A stretch of 64,000 nucleotides of DNA. Source: Mortierella sp. BCC40632. Lineage: Eukaryota; Mortierellomycota; Mortierellomycetes; Mortierellales; Mortierellaceae. A program made the translations under genes and the position numbers. Below are positions 23,762-38,628 of this stretch, in pieces. The notes beneath the pieces were generated by a model, which searched no databases, was not told the origin of the DNA, and saw only the letters and a program-made list of their open reading frames with translations. The stretch spans positions 124,001 to 188,000 of the forward strand of contig WAEK01000016.1 in the NCBI GenBank assembly GCA_011634665.1. The letters run 5' to 3'. Position 1 is the first letter of the stretch. Each line of letters opens with the position of its first letter.

Positions 23762-25129
23762 TCTAACAGCAACAAGTGGGCAGAGCAAAAAAAGAAGGTT
23801 GCGTATGCGTCAGTGGGATGACCTCTCACAAAAAGTAAAAAAATAAATAAATCTGACGCCAAGAACCACCACCAACACCACCAACCCTTATCAACATTCT
23901 CCCACACTGGAACAACAAAAAAACAAGGGTTGTCAACGAGCGTCACCAAAACAACCAGAGGCGCATCGCGAAACAGTTGTCTGCAAGTTCAACAACGAAG
24001 ACTCTTGTATTTTCTTTCCCTTCTGTCGACCACTGCAGCAAGCCAAGCAGCAAAAGCAAATAGGCTCTCGTCCGCTCCGTCGCCACTAAATCACCAAGCC
24101 TTGCTGCAGTGGCCAACCTGGACCGCGTCGAGGAGGAAAAAAAAAAAAAAAAGCGAAAGTGTAACAAGTGTGTGTGTGTGTGTGTGTGCGGAGGTGCGTT
24201 GTGGCGAGAAGTAGGGGAGTGGGGGGGGGGATCAAGGAGTTAAGAAAAAAGAAAAAAAGGTCGAGCTAAACTGAGCCGAGCTGAGCAGGACAGGGTAGAG
24301 CTGAATAGAACAGAGCGTGGGGATGGAAGGACGAGTGGGAAAGAGTGGCAAAAAAAGATATAAAAAAAAAAAAAAGATATCGAGAAAGAGGGAAGGGATG
24401 CGCCAGTTGGTGTAAGAGATAGATACGAGACGGCATCGGATGGATGGATGGATATCCCTGAAGAACTCGTATCGTTTCTGCGTTGGGTGTAAATCCATCC
24501 CAGGAGTCAAAGGGCCACCTTGGTATCGAGCTGTGTGTGTGTCTCTCTGTGTCCTCCACCACTCCTCTCGCTCTTTCTCCCTCAGCTGGGTGCAAAATTT
24601 TCTGTTCGTCGTTAGTGTTTTTTTTCTCGACTTACTTGTGTCAAAGTTCGAAGGTGTGAAGGAGTGAGGGACTCTGGCCTCTGTGCTGCGGTCTGAATAT
24701 ATATTCTGGCGGTCGAACCGTGCCCCTTAACCTGGCGGCGCTTTGATTTTTTTTTTTGACTTTTTTTTCGTGGTCCGTCGCAGAAAAAAAAAACAGCAAC
24801 CACCGCATTGCCGCAGGGGTTTGGCTCCGTCCTCTCTCTCCCCCTTCTCTCTATCCCTGGTCTGGATGGCTCTTCTCTCCCCTGGGATAGGTTTGGTATG
24901 GAAAAGTGTTGCCGCAGCAGAATGATCTTTGGCCTAGGAGTCGTAGAGTCTTTATTCACAAACACTTGAATTTGACCATTCAAGGGGGTAGATGGAGGGG
25001 AGAAAAAAAAACAAGAAAAAAAAAAAAAGAAAAAGAAAAAGACGGGGTCAAAGGAGGATGGTGATTACAACGAGAGAGATGACAGAGAGAGCAGAGTAGA
25101 TTTTGTATGCTGTAGCGTGGCTGGGCTCT
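23762..25129. other. EF-1alpha promoter and TVP18 3' flank
   Basis: 1.37 kb with no gene recognised. It should contain the strong EF-1alpha promoter and leader (both genes run leftwards). It includes a short (GT)n run near 24170 and several A/T-runs. Confidence 0.6.
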
Positions 25130-26836
25130 TTATACAATCGTCGACACACCCGTTCCTCCTGTGATGGAGCTTGATGCTGGTGTCTGGTGGCGCAGAGCGG
25201 CGATCAGGTACGAAACTGCGGCGAAGGTGAGAAGCAATGCATCAGGAACGTGAAGCTTTACATTGCCAACACCGACAGCGAGCCACATCAAGACCGCAAA
25301 GCTGAACAATGGAGAAGAGAGATAGGGGAGCACCGTTAGCAGGGTGTTGAAAACAAAAAAAAAAAAAAAAATACGCATCCACAGATCCCGCCGAGAGAAG
25401 AAAGGTAACACAGCGTTCAGGGAACACAAGAAAAAAGAGGCGTGAGACCTGCTGCATCCTAACGTCCTCTTTCCCCAGAGCTCTAACACCTGCTCCGTGT
25501 TTTTTTTTTTTTTTACTTACACAATATAGCCAATTGCCCTGATAGATGAGTTCTGGAACTTGGTCAAGAAGTTATCGCTAAAAGAATTGAGAAAGAGAGA
25601 AAAAGCACCCCAGTCTGTCAGCACTAAAAGGGAGAGACTCTGGATATAAAGAGCGTATACAAAAACGATGCTGGACGATCATTGTGCCATCATCCATTCG
25701 TGGTTCTCTTTGCTCTATTTTTTTTTTTTTTTTTTTTTGCGCTCGTTGGGAGGGACTTACAATTTTTGGCTTGTGGGGCAACACTATCGGAATAAAGTAA
25801 TGGGACAGGTGGTTCATGGTCAGGGTCACCGGTCACTGTGTTGCCATGACGGTACGCTTTCTTTTCATGTGCCCAGATGGGTCCTTTCCCCCCCTTTCTT
25901 CCTTTAAACAGTATAACAGGCCTTACCTTGAGACAAAGAGGAATCTCAATAAAGACCAGCATAAAGGCAATGACCCTAACCAACGATAGATCCATGTCCT
26001 TGTCAGTCCATAGCTCCTTTGTGAACAAGAAAGCAAACCTTCATATATGCAAGTCTCCATCTACTTTCGCCACTAAAACAAAACAATGCAGAGAGAGAAG
26101 AGAGAAGAGAGTAGAAAGTGAAAAGCCCTTACCATCCGATAACCGACCAGAGGATGTTTAGGGAGACAATGCCAAAGACAATCAGCACTATAATTGTCCG
26201 AGTTCGTAAAGCCGTGAGCAAACATCAAGAGTGAGGTCAAAAAAAAAAAAAAAAAAAAAAAAAAGAGTTGCAGGCGGCAGTTGATCCCGAGTCGAGTCAA
26301 AGACAGTAATCACGCGTGTAGAAGGAAACATACAGACAATGGAGATGAGGCCACACCTAATGGTCGAGAACAATGTGGAACGAGGAAAAAAAAAAAAAAA
26401 AAAAACGACGTTAGAAACACTGCTCACTCCTTTCTCCATTTGACGTTCGCACCAACACTTTGACTTCTGTTCTGTTGCCACTGGGAAGAGTGATTCGAAG
26501 AGATTGATCCTGACTAATGGCCAAAAAAAAGAAAACAACTCCTCTCCCAATTCTGAACCCCTGGGTTGATTCGCGTCCAGCTCATGGGGTCAACATCATG
26601 GAGAGGAAGGCAGCCTTGGACGTCTTCAGGAACTCTCTGTGCGCGCGTGTCCGTTGGAGCGGGCCGAGGTCGAAGGGGGGAGTCAGGGGGCGCGAGCACG
26701 AGCCCAAGCGGAAGAGAGCCGCCTCGCGATGAGAAAAGAGAAAAGTAGAGAGAAAGAACAAGAGACGGAATAAGAGGACTTGCCATTGGCCATAGAGCGA
26801 GAAGTTTCCAGAGCGGAATTCGTCGATGAGAGACAT
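25130..26836 (-). CDS. TVP18: Golgi membrane protein Tvp18
   Basis: Small four-helix membrane protein of late Golgi/Tlg2 vesicles, thought to have a role in vesicle transport. Seven exons are needed: 26836-26784, 26356-26334, 26187-26133, 25975-25927, 25783-25761, 25577-25521 and 25301-25130. They total 432 nt, or 143 aa, close to the family length. The assembled protein shows the family landmarks in order: RSGNFSLYGQW at the N-terminus, a helix ISIVLLIVFGIVSLNILW, a second helix FMLVFIEIPLCLK, CCPTSQKFDNF, then FAVLMWLAVGVG and a last helix ending YLIAALRHQ. Two exons are only 23 nt, yet each junction restores both frame and homology. The first intron begins with GCAAGT, a GC-AG intron; no GT donor fits the frame. 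The intervening sequences are packed with T-runs and A-runs. The short C-terminal tail is Ser/Gly/Thr-rich. The start is the only ATG before RSGNFSLYGQW. Confidence 0.92.
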
Positions 26837-26965
26837 GACGATGTAAAGAGGAGGACGGTTGGGATGGGATGAGTTGAGTGATGAGAGGAGAAGAAGAGGA
26901 AGAAGAAGGAAGAGGCGGAGAAGAAGGAAGAGGGGGAAGAGAAGGAGGAGGAACAAAGTTGGGAT

Positions 26966-27001
<36 letters not shown>

Positions 27002-27901
27002 GTTTGTACGCCTTTCTCTCTCTTTCTCTCCAGCATGCGATAGAATCTGACTCGCTTTTTTTGTCCTCGCCTCTTCCTCCTCGGCCACATGTACCCTTGT
27101 GCTGCGAGAGGCGGAGCCTGTGCCTGGGCTGTAGCTTGAAGCTAAAGGTCTCTGACAAGTGACAAGGGCCAAGAAGTCTCCTTTTCCTTTGTTCCTCCCA
27201 TACATCGCCGCCCTACTCCGTGGTCCACAGCCTCTCTTCCAATAGCGCTCTTGCGGCAGTGCCTCTGCCAAGACCGTTGACGAGGTTCTGTCTTGGTCCT
27301 CACTTGCGAAACGACCCAGAGTCAACTCGACCGACGGTCGTCCTCTTGTCCCCCCTGCAACGGCCAATGATGCACGGCCAGTAAATTTACAGCCTCCTCC
27401 TCCTGTCTACAGCCCCTGGAAGCCAAGTAGTCAAGAATCAAGATCACCATCTAGGAATACACGCGATCGACTCGTCTATACTCGGAGAGTAATAAACAGA
27501 TGCAACAACAGCAAGATTGGTCATCCTGCAGTGCTGCTGATCCATGCCTGCCTGTTTCGTGGACCTTGTGGATGGTAACATTGGTTCGTTCTCTCTCGTT
27601 CGCACGGCGCGTCTTGGACTCTTGGACAAAGCTTAATGCCCCTTAAACTCCACCCACCATGCAGTCACGACTCTCTCACTCTCTCACTATCACTCTCAAC
27701 AGACTCTGTTGTTTGTGTGAGAGTCCGGACTCAAGCTGTTTCCTCCACCTTTCCTCCTTCCATTTTTCTTTTTACCCCCTTGTACAGCTTGTTGGCTGGT
27801 ATTTAGGCCACCTGTCTGTTTTGCATCCAGAGTTGGCCTTTGAGGCACGAGTATAGACGAACCCCCACCCAAAATATAACCCCTTCCTATCGCATACCAG
27901 C
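26837..27901. other. Divergent promoter region between TVP18 and the SR-protein kinase
   Basis: 1.07 kb between two divergent start codons. Contains GGA-rich sequence and a (CA)n repeat. No gene recognised. Confidence 0.6.
26967..27001. repeat. (CA)n microsatellite
   Basis: About seventeen CA units roughly 130 nt upstream of the TVP18 start codon, directly after a GGA/GAA-rich tract. Confidence 0.95.
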
Positions 27902-30735
<2,834 letters not shown>

Positions 30736-30796
30736 TATGCGTGTTTAATCAACTTTTTTTCTTCTTTTTTCTCTCGTACACTTTCTCTCTTTCACT

Positions 30797-30845
30797 ATTT
30801 TTTTTTCTTTCTTTCTTTTTTTTTTATTTTTTTTTTTTTTTTTTT

Positions 30846-30905
<60 letters not shown>

Positions 30906-30914
30906 CTTTCTTTT
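30797..30914. repeat. Very long poly(T)/pyrimidine tract
   Basis: About 118 nt almost entirely T, with a few C or A interruptions; the longest uninterrupted stretch is close to 60 T. It begins about 60 nt after the SRPK stop codon, is the largest homopolymer in the window, and its exact length is probably unreliable. Confidence 0.9.
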
Positions 30915-31467
30915 GGTCGGAAAAACAAAAAAAGGATAAAAAAAAGGATAAAAAAAAAGGATAAAAAGAAAAAAAAGAAAGGATTGCGACGAATAAAGAC
31001 CTCGGAAACAATGACTGGCTGCGTAGACTATATTTATGGGAAATAGAGGAGCGGTAGGTATAGTTGATGATGTGTGTATGTGTATATTTGTAGTTTGGGG
31101 CATGTGGACAGAAAAGGCGAGAGCGGTTGTGAGAAGAGAAGAGAGCTTGTTGCTATTGCTGCAGGGTTGTTCGTGATAAGGATAGGAGAGAGGGAGAGAG
31201 ACTGAGAGAGGGATAGCTGGTCTGTGCCAACAGGTCCCCCTCCCCTTTCATCGTTGAAATAGAATTATTCAGCGCCAATAGAGAGAATTCTTGGGAGGGA
31301 TGGCCTGCGAGTAGTGTAGTGCGAGGACCAGCAAAAAAAATTATTCAGCGCGAATTCGTCCTTTTTTTTGCGCTGAACCCCAAAAAAATTCGCCCTAGGC
31401 TCATTTCTCTCTAGGCAGGACTGTGTGGAGTCGAGTCTCAGCCTGCCCGCTAAGAACAAGACATACA

Positions 31468-31501
<34 letters not shown>

Positions 31502-32674
31502 TTACGCGCCCTTCTTCCCAAGGCGGAGTGTCCTGTCCGATCCCTCCGGTGGATCCATACACAATTGCTCCGTCAAAGTGAACACAGGCTGGTTTCTCTC
31601 CCTCCGCTCTGCTGTGGGGGAACAGTAAAAAGCCCAGCTATCTCGGACTGTTCGGTCTTGCTCTTTGTTGCTGTTGATATCCATTTGAGAAGAAGAGAAG
31701 ATTGTCCAAAGCAGGAGACAAAGAAAAGGAAGAAAAAAGTGTTTAACAAAAGAGAGTGGATGGTCGACCTTCCTTGGCAGATCTGTTTCCATGACGCACA
31801 AGGTATCCTGTGTACGCACAGGTCGCCACGCGGGCAGGAAGCTGTGCGCCAAGGCCTCTCTCTTTTTCTTTTTTTTTTTTTTTTTTTTCAAAAACGATAG
31901 CATGACAGAGCAGGACCTCTGTCTCCTTTCTTGGCTTTCTTCCTCCTTTTCTTTTTTCATTGCACAAGCGAAAAAGGGGAAGAGATAACCGTGATCATCA
32001 TACTCTCGAGCTCAATGACCGAGGCAAACGATCTGCGAGACTATCATTGAAGAAGAAAGGAGGAAGTAGAAGAGAAAGGATACGACAGGTGTGCAAAACG
32101 AAATGGAGGTGGAGGATGAATCAACGTGCAAGTAGATTAGTTACGGGACGGTACATGACGATCAGTGATTGGGAAAAAGAAAACCAACAGTGCTAAAGTG
32201 CTCGGGAGTTGTGGTGTCCCGCAGAACGAGCATGGGATTGTGTGGCACGGATCGATAGCTTTAGGATGAAATGGGGGAAGTGAGAGAGCACCGACCAGAG
32301 CAAGAGAGAGAGAGCTTTTCTCTTCTGCGCACGAGCACACAAAAGCGGTAATTGTGCTGAACAAGCACGAAACGGTCGTCACCTTGTCCTGGGGCAGGAT
32401 CAAAGGGGCGGATACCAGCTGAAAAACGAACACTTGGCATTCACACTGAACACGAGAGAACACAAAGGAAGCAGGCAGGCACAAGTGCACAGGATGGATC
32501 TGAGTGGAAACAGGGAATCGGTTGACCCCGAGAGCTCCGGCGACGGCGAGACAAATCAAGATTACCAAGGTCCAAAAATGGCGTTCTCTTGGCTGGGTGG
32601 GGGGCGGCAAAGCGCCATTTTCCATTTTTCACTATTTTTTTTTGGTGGGGAGCCTTGGTCTAGTGTAGAAAAGA

Positions 32675-32680
32675 TATAAA
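32675..32680 (+). promoter_or_regulatory. Candidate TATA box of OLE1
   Basis: TATAAA inside AAGATATAAAATG, about 275 nt upstream of the desaturase ATG. It is followed by a CT-rich stretch typical of strongly expressed fungal genes. This is a motif match only; the transcription start is unknown. Confidence 0.4.
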
Positions 32681-32950
32681 ATGATCTTCATGACCACGGA
32701 AGCCCCCCTTTTTCTTCTTCTCTCCTTCATCCTCACTCTGCACTCCAGACACACTTCTCTCTCTCTCTCTCTTTTGCTCTCCTTCCTTTGCTTCTCTTTC
32801 TTTCTTTCTCGACCCTTGCTTTGCAGGCACTAGAGGATAAAGCTCAAGAGAACGCTACCACTCCACTCTTCTTCTCTCCCCTCTCTCTCTCTCTCTCTCT
32901 CTCAACTCGTTACTCACTCTCCTCTCCACAAACAAAAACACCGAGCCAAA

Positions 32951-34558
32951 ATGGCCACACCACTCCCTCCAGCATTCACCGTCCCTGCAACCGGCACAGA
33001 GACCCGCAGGGACCCACTCAAGCACGAAGAGTTGCCTCCACTCTTCAGCGAGAAGATCACTTTCAAGAACTGGCACAAGTTTGTTGACTGGAAGCATGTT
33101 ATCGGTCTTGGATTGACTCCTATCATCGCCTTGTACGGCATGCTCACGACCGAGATCCAGACCAAGACCCTGATCTGGTCCATTATCTACTACTATGCCA
33201 CCGGTCTTGGCATTACAGCAGGCAAGTATTACACACATGTCCAGGATTAGTGGCGCTCGGCTCTCTTACTCTCTACGCTGGGCAAAGTCACAGGCGGGAT
33301 TGTTGGGGTTGGGCGCTGGATGTGGGGGGCGGGTGATGGGTGGGGGAAATGATTAAGTTATTTCCTCTCTTACTGTTCTTGGTGTCTTGGGTCGAATTCA
33401 GTCCCAGATCATACTCCCAAAGTCCGTAGGCTAACTGTTCGTTTGCTGTTATTACTTTTTCCTCCCAATCAATCAATCAATCAATCAATAGGCTACCATC
33501 GATTGTGGGCACATCGTTCCTATAGTGCAGGTCCTGCCATGAGCTTTGTGCTCTGCCTCCTTGGTACTGGTGCCGTCGAGGGCTCCATTAAGTGGTGGTC
33601 TCGTGGACACCGTGCCCATCACCGCTGGACTGACACGGAAAAGGACCCCTACAGCGCTCACCGCGGTCTTTTCTTCTCCCACATTGGCTGGATGTTGATC
33701 AAACGCCCTGGATGGAAGATCGGTCATGCTGATGTCGACGATCTGAACAAGAGCAAGCTCGTCCAGTGGCAGCACAAGTACTACCTCTTCCTTTCTCTCA
33801 TCATGGGCATCCTTTTCCCAACTTTCGTTGCAGGACTCGGCTGGGGTGACTGGCGCGGAGGTTACTTCTATGCTGCTATCCTTCGTCTTGTCTTTGTCCA
33901 CCATGCCACCTTCTGCGTCAACTCGCTCGCCCACTGGCTCGGTGAGGGCCCTTTCGATGACCGCCACTCTCCTCGCGACCATTTCATCACCGCATTTGTC
34001 ACCATGGGCGAGGGCTACCACAACTTCCACCACCAGTTCCCCCAGGATTACCGCAATGCCATTCGCTTCTATCAGTATGATCCCACCAAGTGGCTCATTG
34101 CTACCTGCGCCTTCTTTGGATTTGCCTCTCACTTGAAGACCTTCCCCGAGAACGAGGTCAGAAAGGGTCAGCTCCAGATGATCGAGAAGCGTGTCATGGA
34201 GAAGAAGACCATGCTTCAGTGGGGTACTCCTATCGCTGATCTTCCCGTCTTGAGCTTCGAGGACTTTCAACATGCCTGCAAGAACGACAACAAGAAGTGG
34301 ATTCTTTTGGAGGGTGTCGTTTATGATGTTGCCGAGTTTGTGACGGAGCACCCTGGCGGTGAAAAGTACATCAAGATGGGTGTTGGCAAGGATATGACTG
34401 CGGCCTTCAACGGAGGCATGTACGACCACAGCAATGCTGCCCGTAACTTGCTGAGCTTGATGCGTGTTGCCGTTGTTGAGTACGGTGGTGAGGTCGAGGC
34501 CATGAAGAAGAACCCCTCGGTCCCCGTCTACGGTGGCGAGCACGAGAAGGCGGAGTAA
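32951..34558 (+). CDS. OLE1: Delta-9 stearoyl-CoA desaturase with C-terminal cytochrome b5 domain
   Basis: ER membrane enzyme that puts the first double bond into stearoyl- and palmitoyl-CoA, using electrons passed through its own fused cytochrome b5 domain. Exons are 32951-33221 and 33492-34558, giving 1338 nt, or 445 aa. The three histidine boxes that bind the di-iron centre are HRLWAH (H93-H98), HRAHH (130-134) and HNFHH (267-271). Membrane spans lie around 47-65, 73-90, 107-125 and 190-225. The heme domain has HPGG (H377) and a second ligand H403 in YDHSN. The only intron begins GCAAGT instead of GT and interrupts the codon just before the first histidine box. No GT donor keeps the frame, so this is a GC-AG intron. 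It ends in a run of CAAT repeats followed by AG. Codon use is strongly biased, as in highly expressed genes, which fits an oil-producing fungus. The start ATG lies in the favourable context AAAATGG. Confidence 0.97.
33468..33489. repeat. (CAAT)n repeat at the end of the OLE1 intron
   Basis: About five CAAT units running directly into the 3' splice site AATAG of the desaturase intron. Confidence 0.9.
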
Positions 34559-36093
34559 ATCAAGGAAGAAAGAGAGGAAGAAGATCTTTTTGATTTAATT
34601 GATCCTTTTTCTCTTTTCTCTTCTTTTTGCTTGCTTTTCCGTCCTTTTTTTTTCTCCGCTCATGTTACATTATATACCTTGCTTTTGTTCCTTTTTCCTT
34701 CTCTTTTTTATATTCTGCTGTGCTTTCTCATTCATCATTCACCCGCCTTCTATCCTCATTATTCAGGATAGTCATGTACCATTTACAAACCTCCTCACCT
34801 CTTCTCCCCGCCATCTTCTCTCAGCATGTTCAATAATTGAATAAATACAACGTTCCCTGATACTTTAAATATTTGGAAATACTCGATGGTTTAAAAATAC
34901 AATTAGTAGTTTTAATGGCCTCTCTTCCACAAGGGTCCTTTGTATGAACAGAAGAGGTTACACCATTATAAAGAGGAAAGGACCGAGATTGGGAAAACAG
35001 TAGCTTAGACATCATCAACGTGCCTGGACTGTTAGCGCTCCTAGGAGAAAGCTACCGCTCCTAGAACTTGAGAGCCTACGAGGTGAAGGGGGCCAGGTTT
35101 TTTGTTTTTACTGGTAGGCAATGTGTCTAGGGGGAAGAGAGAGAAGGAAGTCGGCAAAAAAAAAAAAAAAAAAAAATTGATCGAGCCTTTCTTTGATTCA
35201 TGACAAAGAAAAAATCCAGAGAAGAGAGACAAATGATACTCCAATGACCCTCTCTCCTTTCTTCTCTCGGAAATTCGCGGATCATTTCTATGCAGGATAG
35301 GAGGAGAACTTAACCATGTGTCTGGTCTTTTTTTTTTTTTTTTTTTTTTTTTACAGACATGGTGTACTCTCCCTTGCAGGCGCGACAGAATTGCTGGTAG
35401 ACTGAATGACTAAATCTGACAAGTGGTCGAGGAATGATCATTACAATAGCACAACACTGAGAAAGCACTTGATACTCTTGATAAGAGGATTGGCACTAAC
35501 ACTACTCATTGCCTGTTCGTTACGCTACTTATTATCAAGCTTTACCAATCATGCCAGATAGACTCCGGTTACCGCATCTAATTACCATTCCAACAATATG
35601 TCTGCCTGATCCATGTTCTGATCTCTCTTGAACCAAAGCATTTTTTGCTGTATTTTTGATTTCTTGAGAGCTGAACAAAGGACTTTTGTCGTTGCCCAAA
35701 GCGTAATTTTGATATCCTTTCGTTTGAAGTTCTTGAGATAAATACAAACACGCGCACGCACACAATCTCTCACACACAGACTAGCCACCGACCCCCCTTA
35801 TCATTTTGCCCTAGACTCTTGTGCGATTACTCAAGTCGCCCCCCGACGAATCAATTGTCGAAAAAAAAAGAAAAGAAAAAGAAACTGAAACCGTCCTTTG
35901 CAACAGTCTCCAGCAGAACGTCCAAAAAGTCTAACTGCATCATTTTCTCTGGAAGAAGCACCAAGAGTACCTCGCTGGAATGACATATCATCACGAAGGG
36001 GTTGAATATCATAAACAATTTTTTTCTCTGCGACTTTTTACCACGGAAGCTTTCGATCTTTTCCAGCTCATCTCTATTGGTGAACCAGCGAAA

Positions 36094-36124
<31 letters not shown>

Positions 36125-37712
36125 TAGTACCCAGGACTGGTGATCGAGATATAGAGCAAAAGTCACTATGAGCAAACGAAGCCTGTACTCAAAGACTAAC
36201 CCTTTTACCTTTTGGACTACTGGGATCATGTACTTATGCAACAAGAATCTCATTGAGAAAGAAGGAGGAAAAAAAAAGACTCCACATCTACTCCAGAGTC
36301 TCCAATGGTTGATTCGGCATAGAGGGCTAAGTCGTCTCATATCCAACGGTTGCTCATGACAGAAGAACGATAATCGTTCTACCCCAGGATAGCTCATGAC
36401 GCATTCAAGCATTTGCTACGATTGGTCATTCTTACTCTGGATAGCACATCCATCCCTGTCGATCAACTCAATCGCCCTCCTGTTTTCATTCTAGGCGTCG
36501 TTTAAACAATGGTGTGATATGGCAAAGGTTCAGTGTAACCACTGGATCAATGCTGTAAACTTTTCCGCCTATGCTATATCAGACTGGTCCATTTACTTTT
36601 TTTCTTCAATTTTTGTTTTATCCGTTAGCCCACCTCTTCTCCTTTCAAAGACCTGTCTATAGGAGATGTGATGCTAAGAATAAGGGACATTGGACACGAT
36701 AGACAGTTAGAGGGGTTCCCATTTAGAGATGGTGCTCCAAATATTGTTTTAAAAGTGATCAACATTTTCAAAAGCGTCCAAAAGGCGGCTCAAAGGATAT
36801 CATCCGTCAGAGTATGGACGTCAAACTAGGTGTCCGAATGTTTCTGTAAAAGACGTCCTTGACAATTTTCAGTAAGCTTCTTTGTTCAGTCTTGATTGGT
36901 TTCGATGGGTATGATGGATATCAATCCTCTTCCCAAATGGAGAGTTGATCCAGGTCAACGAGGTCTTGGTGACACCTCTCTTGAGAGAAGATATGCAGTG
37001 TGCTCAATGGACGCCTCCAAATTTGAATACTTTTTTTTCCCCCATCAGGGCGAGATTGTAGCCCCCGAATTCACCAGACAAAGCGGCGTGACCATGGTGG
37101 CGTCTGGCTCTGTTCGTTGAACTTTGCGTGAGTGTGCCAAGTAAGGAGGAGAGAGAAGACTAGCCAATCGTCGGTAAATGCGTAGTGGGTTTTGCCCATT
37201 TCTGATGAGGTTGCAATGGCAAAGTACATGACAATCAAAAAAAAAGGGCCAGCAAGCGATCAGCGTCCAAAAAAAGTTTAACTATGTGATGCCTAGGGCT
37301 GGTGCATTTTTTTTTTTTTTACAGGACGGGAGGTATTTTTTTGTGTGGTTCCGACTGTGGGAGAATGGAGCAGCTGTTGGGTCCTTCTCCCCTCCCCTTC
37401 CACCTTTTCGGCTAGAATCACCCCGAGATTTGTCAGGAACAGAAAGAAGCGCTGAGTTGGGCGAAAGAACAAAACGAAACGAAGCGAGTATGGCTCTCTG
37501 GTAAACGTGACCCTTCTTCCTTTCTCTGAGTCTCTCTCCACTCTCCTAGCTCCGCGCAGTCAGGTTAGTTCTGGTATAAGAGTGTGAGTCCGATGGAGAA
37601 AAACTCACTTTGACTCATTTTCTCATCTTTACCATCTCTCGCCTTCATTCATTCTCTCCAAACGCACGCACGCACGCACACTCACACTCTCACTCATTCA
37701 TAGACACCCACA
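34559..37712. other. 3.1-kb gene-free region downstream of OLE1
   Basis: Holds the OLE1 3' UTR and the promoter of the amidotransferase-like gene. It is less dominated by GA/CT repeats than other spacers and includes several hundred bases of balanced composition (35400-36900), but no frame has a recognisable domain. A TATAAG sits near 37573, about 140 nt upstream of the next ATG. A perfect 8-bp palindrome lies at 36364-36380. Confidence 0.55.
36094..36124. repeat. (AAAG)n microsatellite
   Basis: About seven AAAG units in a gene-free region. Confidence 0.9.
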
Positions 37713-38591
37713 ATGCTTTCTGCAACCACCAACTCCACCAACATCAGAGCTGCCCTGCTTGTCTGCGGTTCTCCCATTCCCTCAGTTCTCGAGTCATTTG
37801 GAGATTACACAGTCCTGTTCAAAGGCCTACTCCTCCAGGGACTCGACGAGCTCAAGAAGCAGGGCTCCTTGAGTGAGGATGCCAGTTTGACTTACAAGGC
37901 CTTTGATGTCCGAGAGGACGTCTATCCCGAAAATGTCTATGATTGGGATATCATCCTGATCTCTGGCAGTGGTAAAAATTTATCCTAGTCGCAATGATGT
38001 TTGGCCTAGAGTTCCTCCTCCTTCCATCCCAGTATCCCAACTAATAATGGACCTATATCTCCCCCCACCCCCTATAAAAAAAAGCCTCCGATGCCTATGC
38101 CGACATCCCCTGGATTAACAAGTTGGCCGACTATGTCAAGCAGATCCCTCGCGATGAAAAGGCACCCAAGGTTGTCGGCATTTGCTTTGGACACCAAATC
38201 ATCGGAAGAGCCTTCGGCGGCGAGGTTGGCAAGAACCAGAAAGGCTGGGAGGTAAGGAGAATAGATCCTTTCTTTTTTTTGTTACTGTTTTTGAGTGGGA
38301 GAAGGGGAGGGGGAAAAAAGTTCTAGCCACAGTTTGGCGCAGGATTCGCTTTCAATGTATCTAACTTTTTTTTTTTTTTTTTTTTTTTTTGTGCCTTTGC
38401 TCCCATGATAGCTGGGATGGACTACTGCCGAGTTGAATGAGGAAGGTCAGGCATTCTGGGGCAGATCAACTTTGGTACGTGTATAGATCATAGCAGGAAA
38501 TCGCGCTCTCTCTCTACCGCTTTCTCTCTTTTTTTTTTTTTGCCCAACTAGCCTAAAGATCACCAACTGACAATCATCCCCCCCTTTTCTT

Positions 38592-38628
<37 letters not shown>

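Larger units (their letters stand above)
30736..32950. other. Gene-free region, SRPK 3' flank and OLE1 promoter
   Basis: 2.2 kb with no gene recognised. It begins with a long pyrimidine/poly(T) tract, then holds a cluster of short direct and inverted repeats at 31263-31376. It ends with the probable OLE1 promoter and CT-rich leader. Confidence 0.6.

Noticed and set aside
22313..23821. A 502-codon plus-strand open frame
   Set aside because: It is exactly antisense to the highly codon-biased EF-1alpha gene; such bias keeps the opposite strand open. Its protein shows no domain.
33485..34543. A 352-codon minus-strand open frame
   Set aside because: Antisense shadow of the OLE1 second exon, for the same codon-bias reason.
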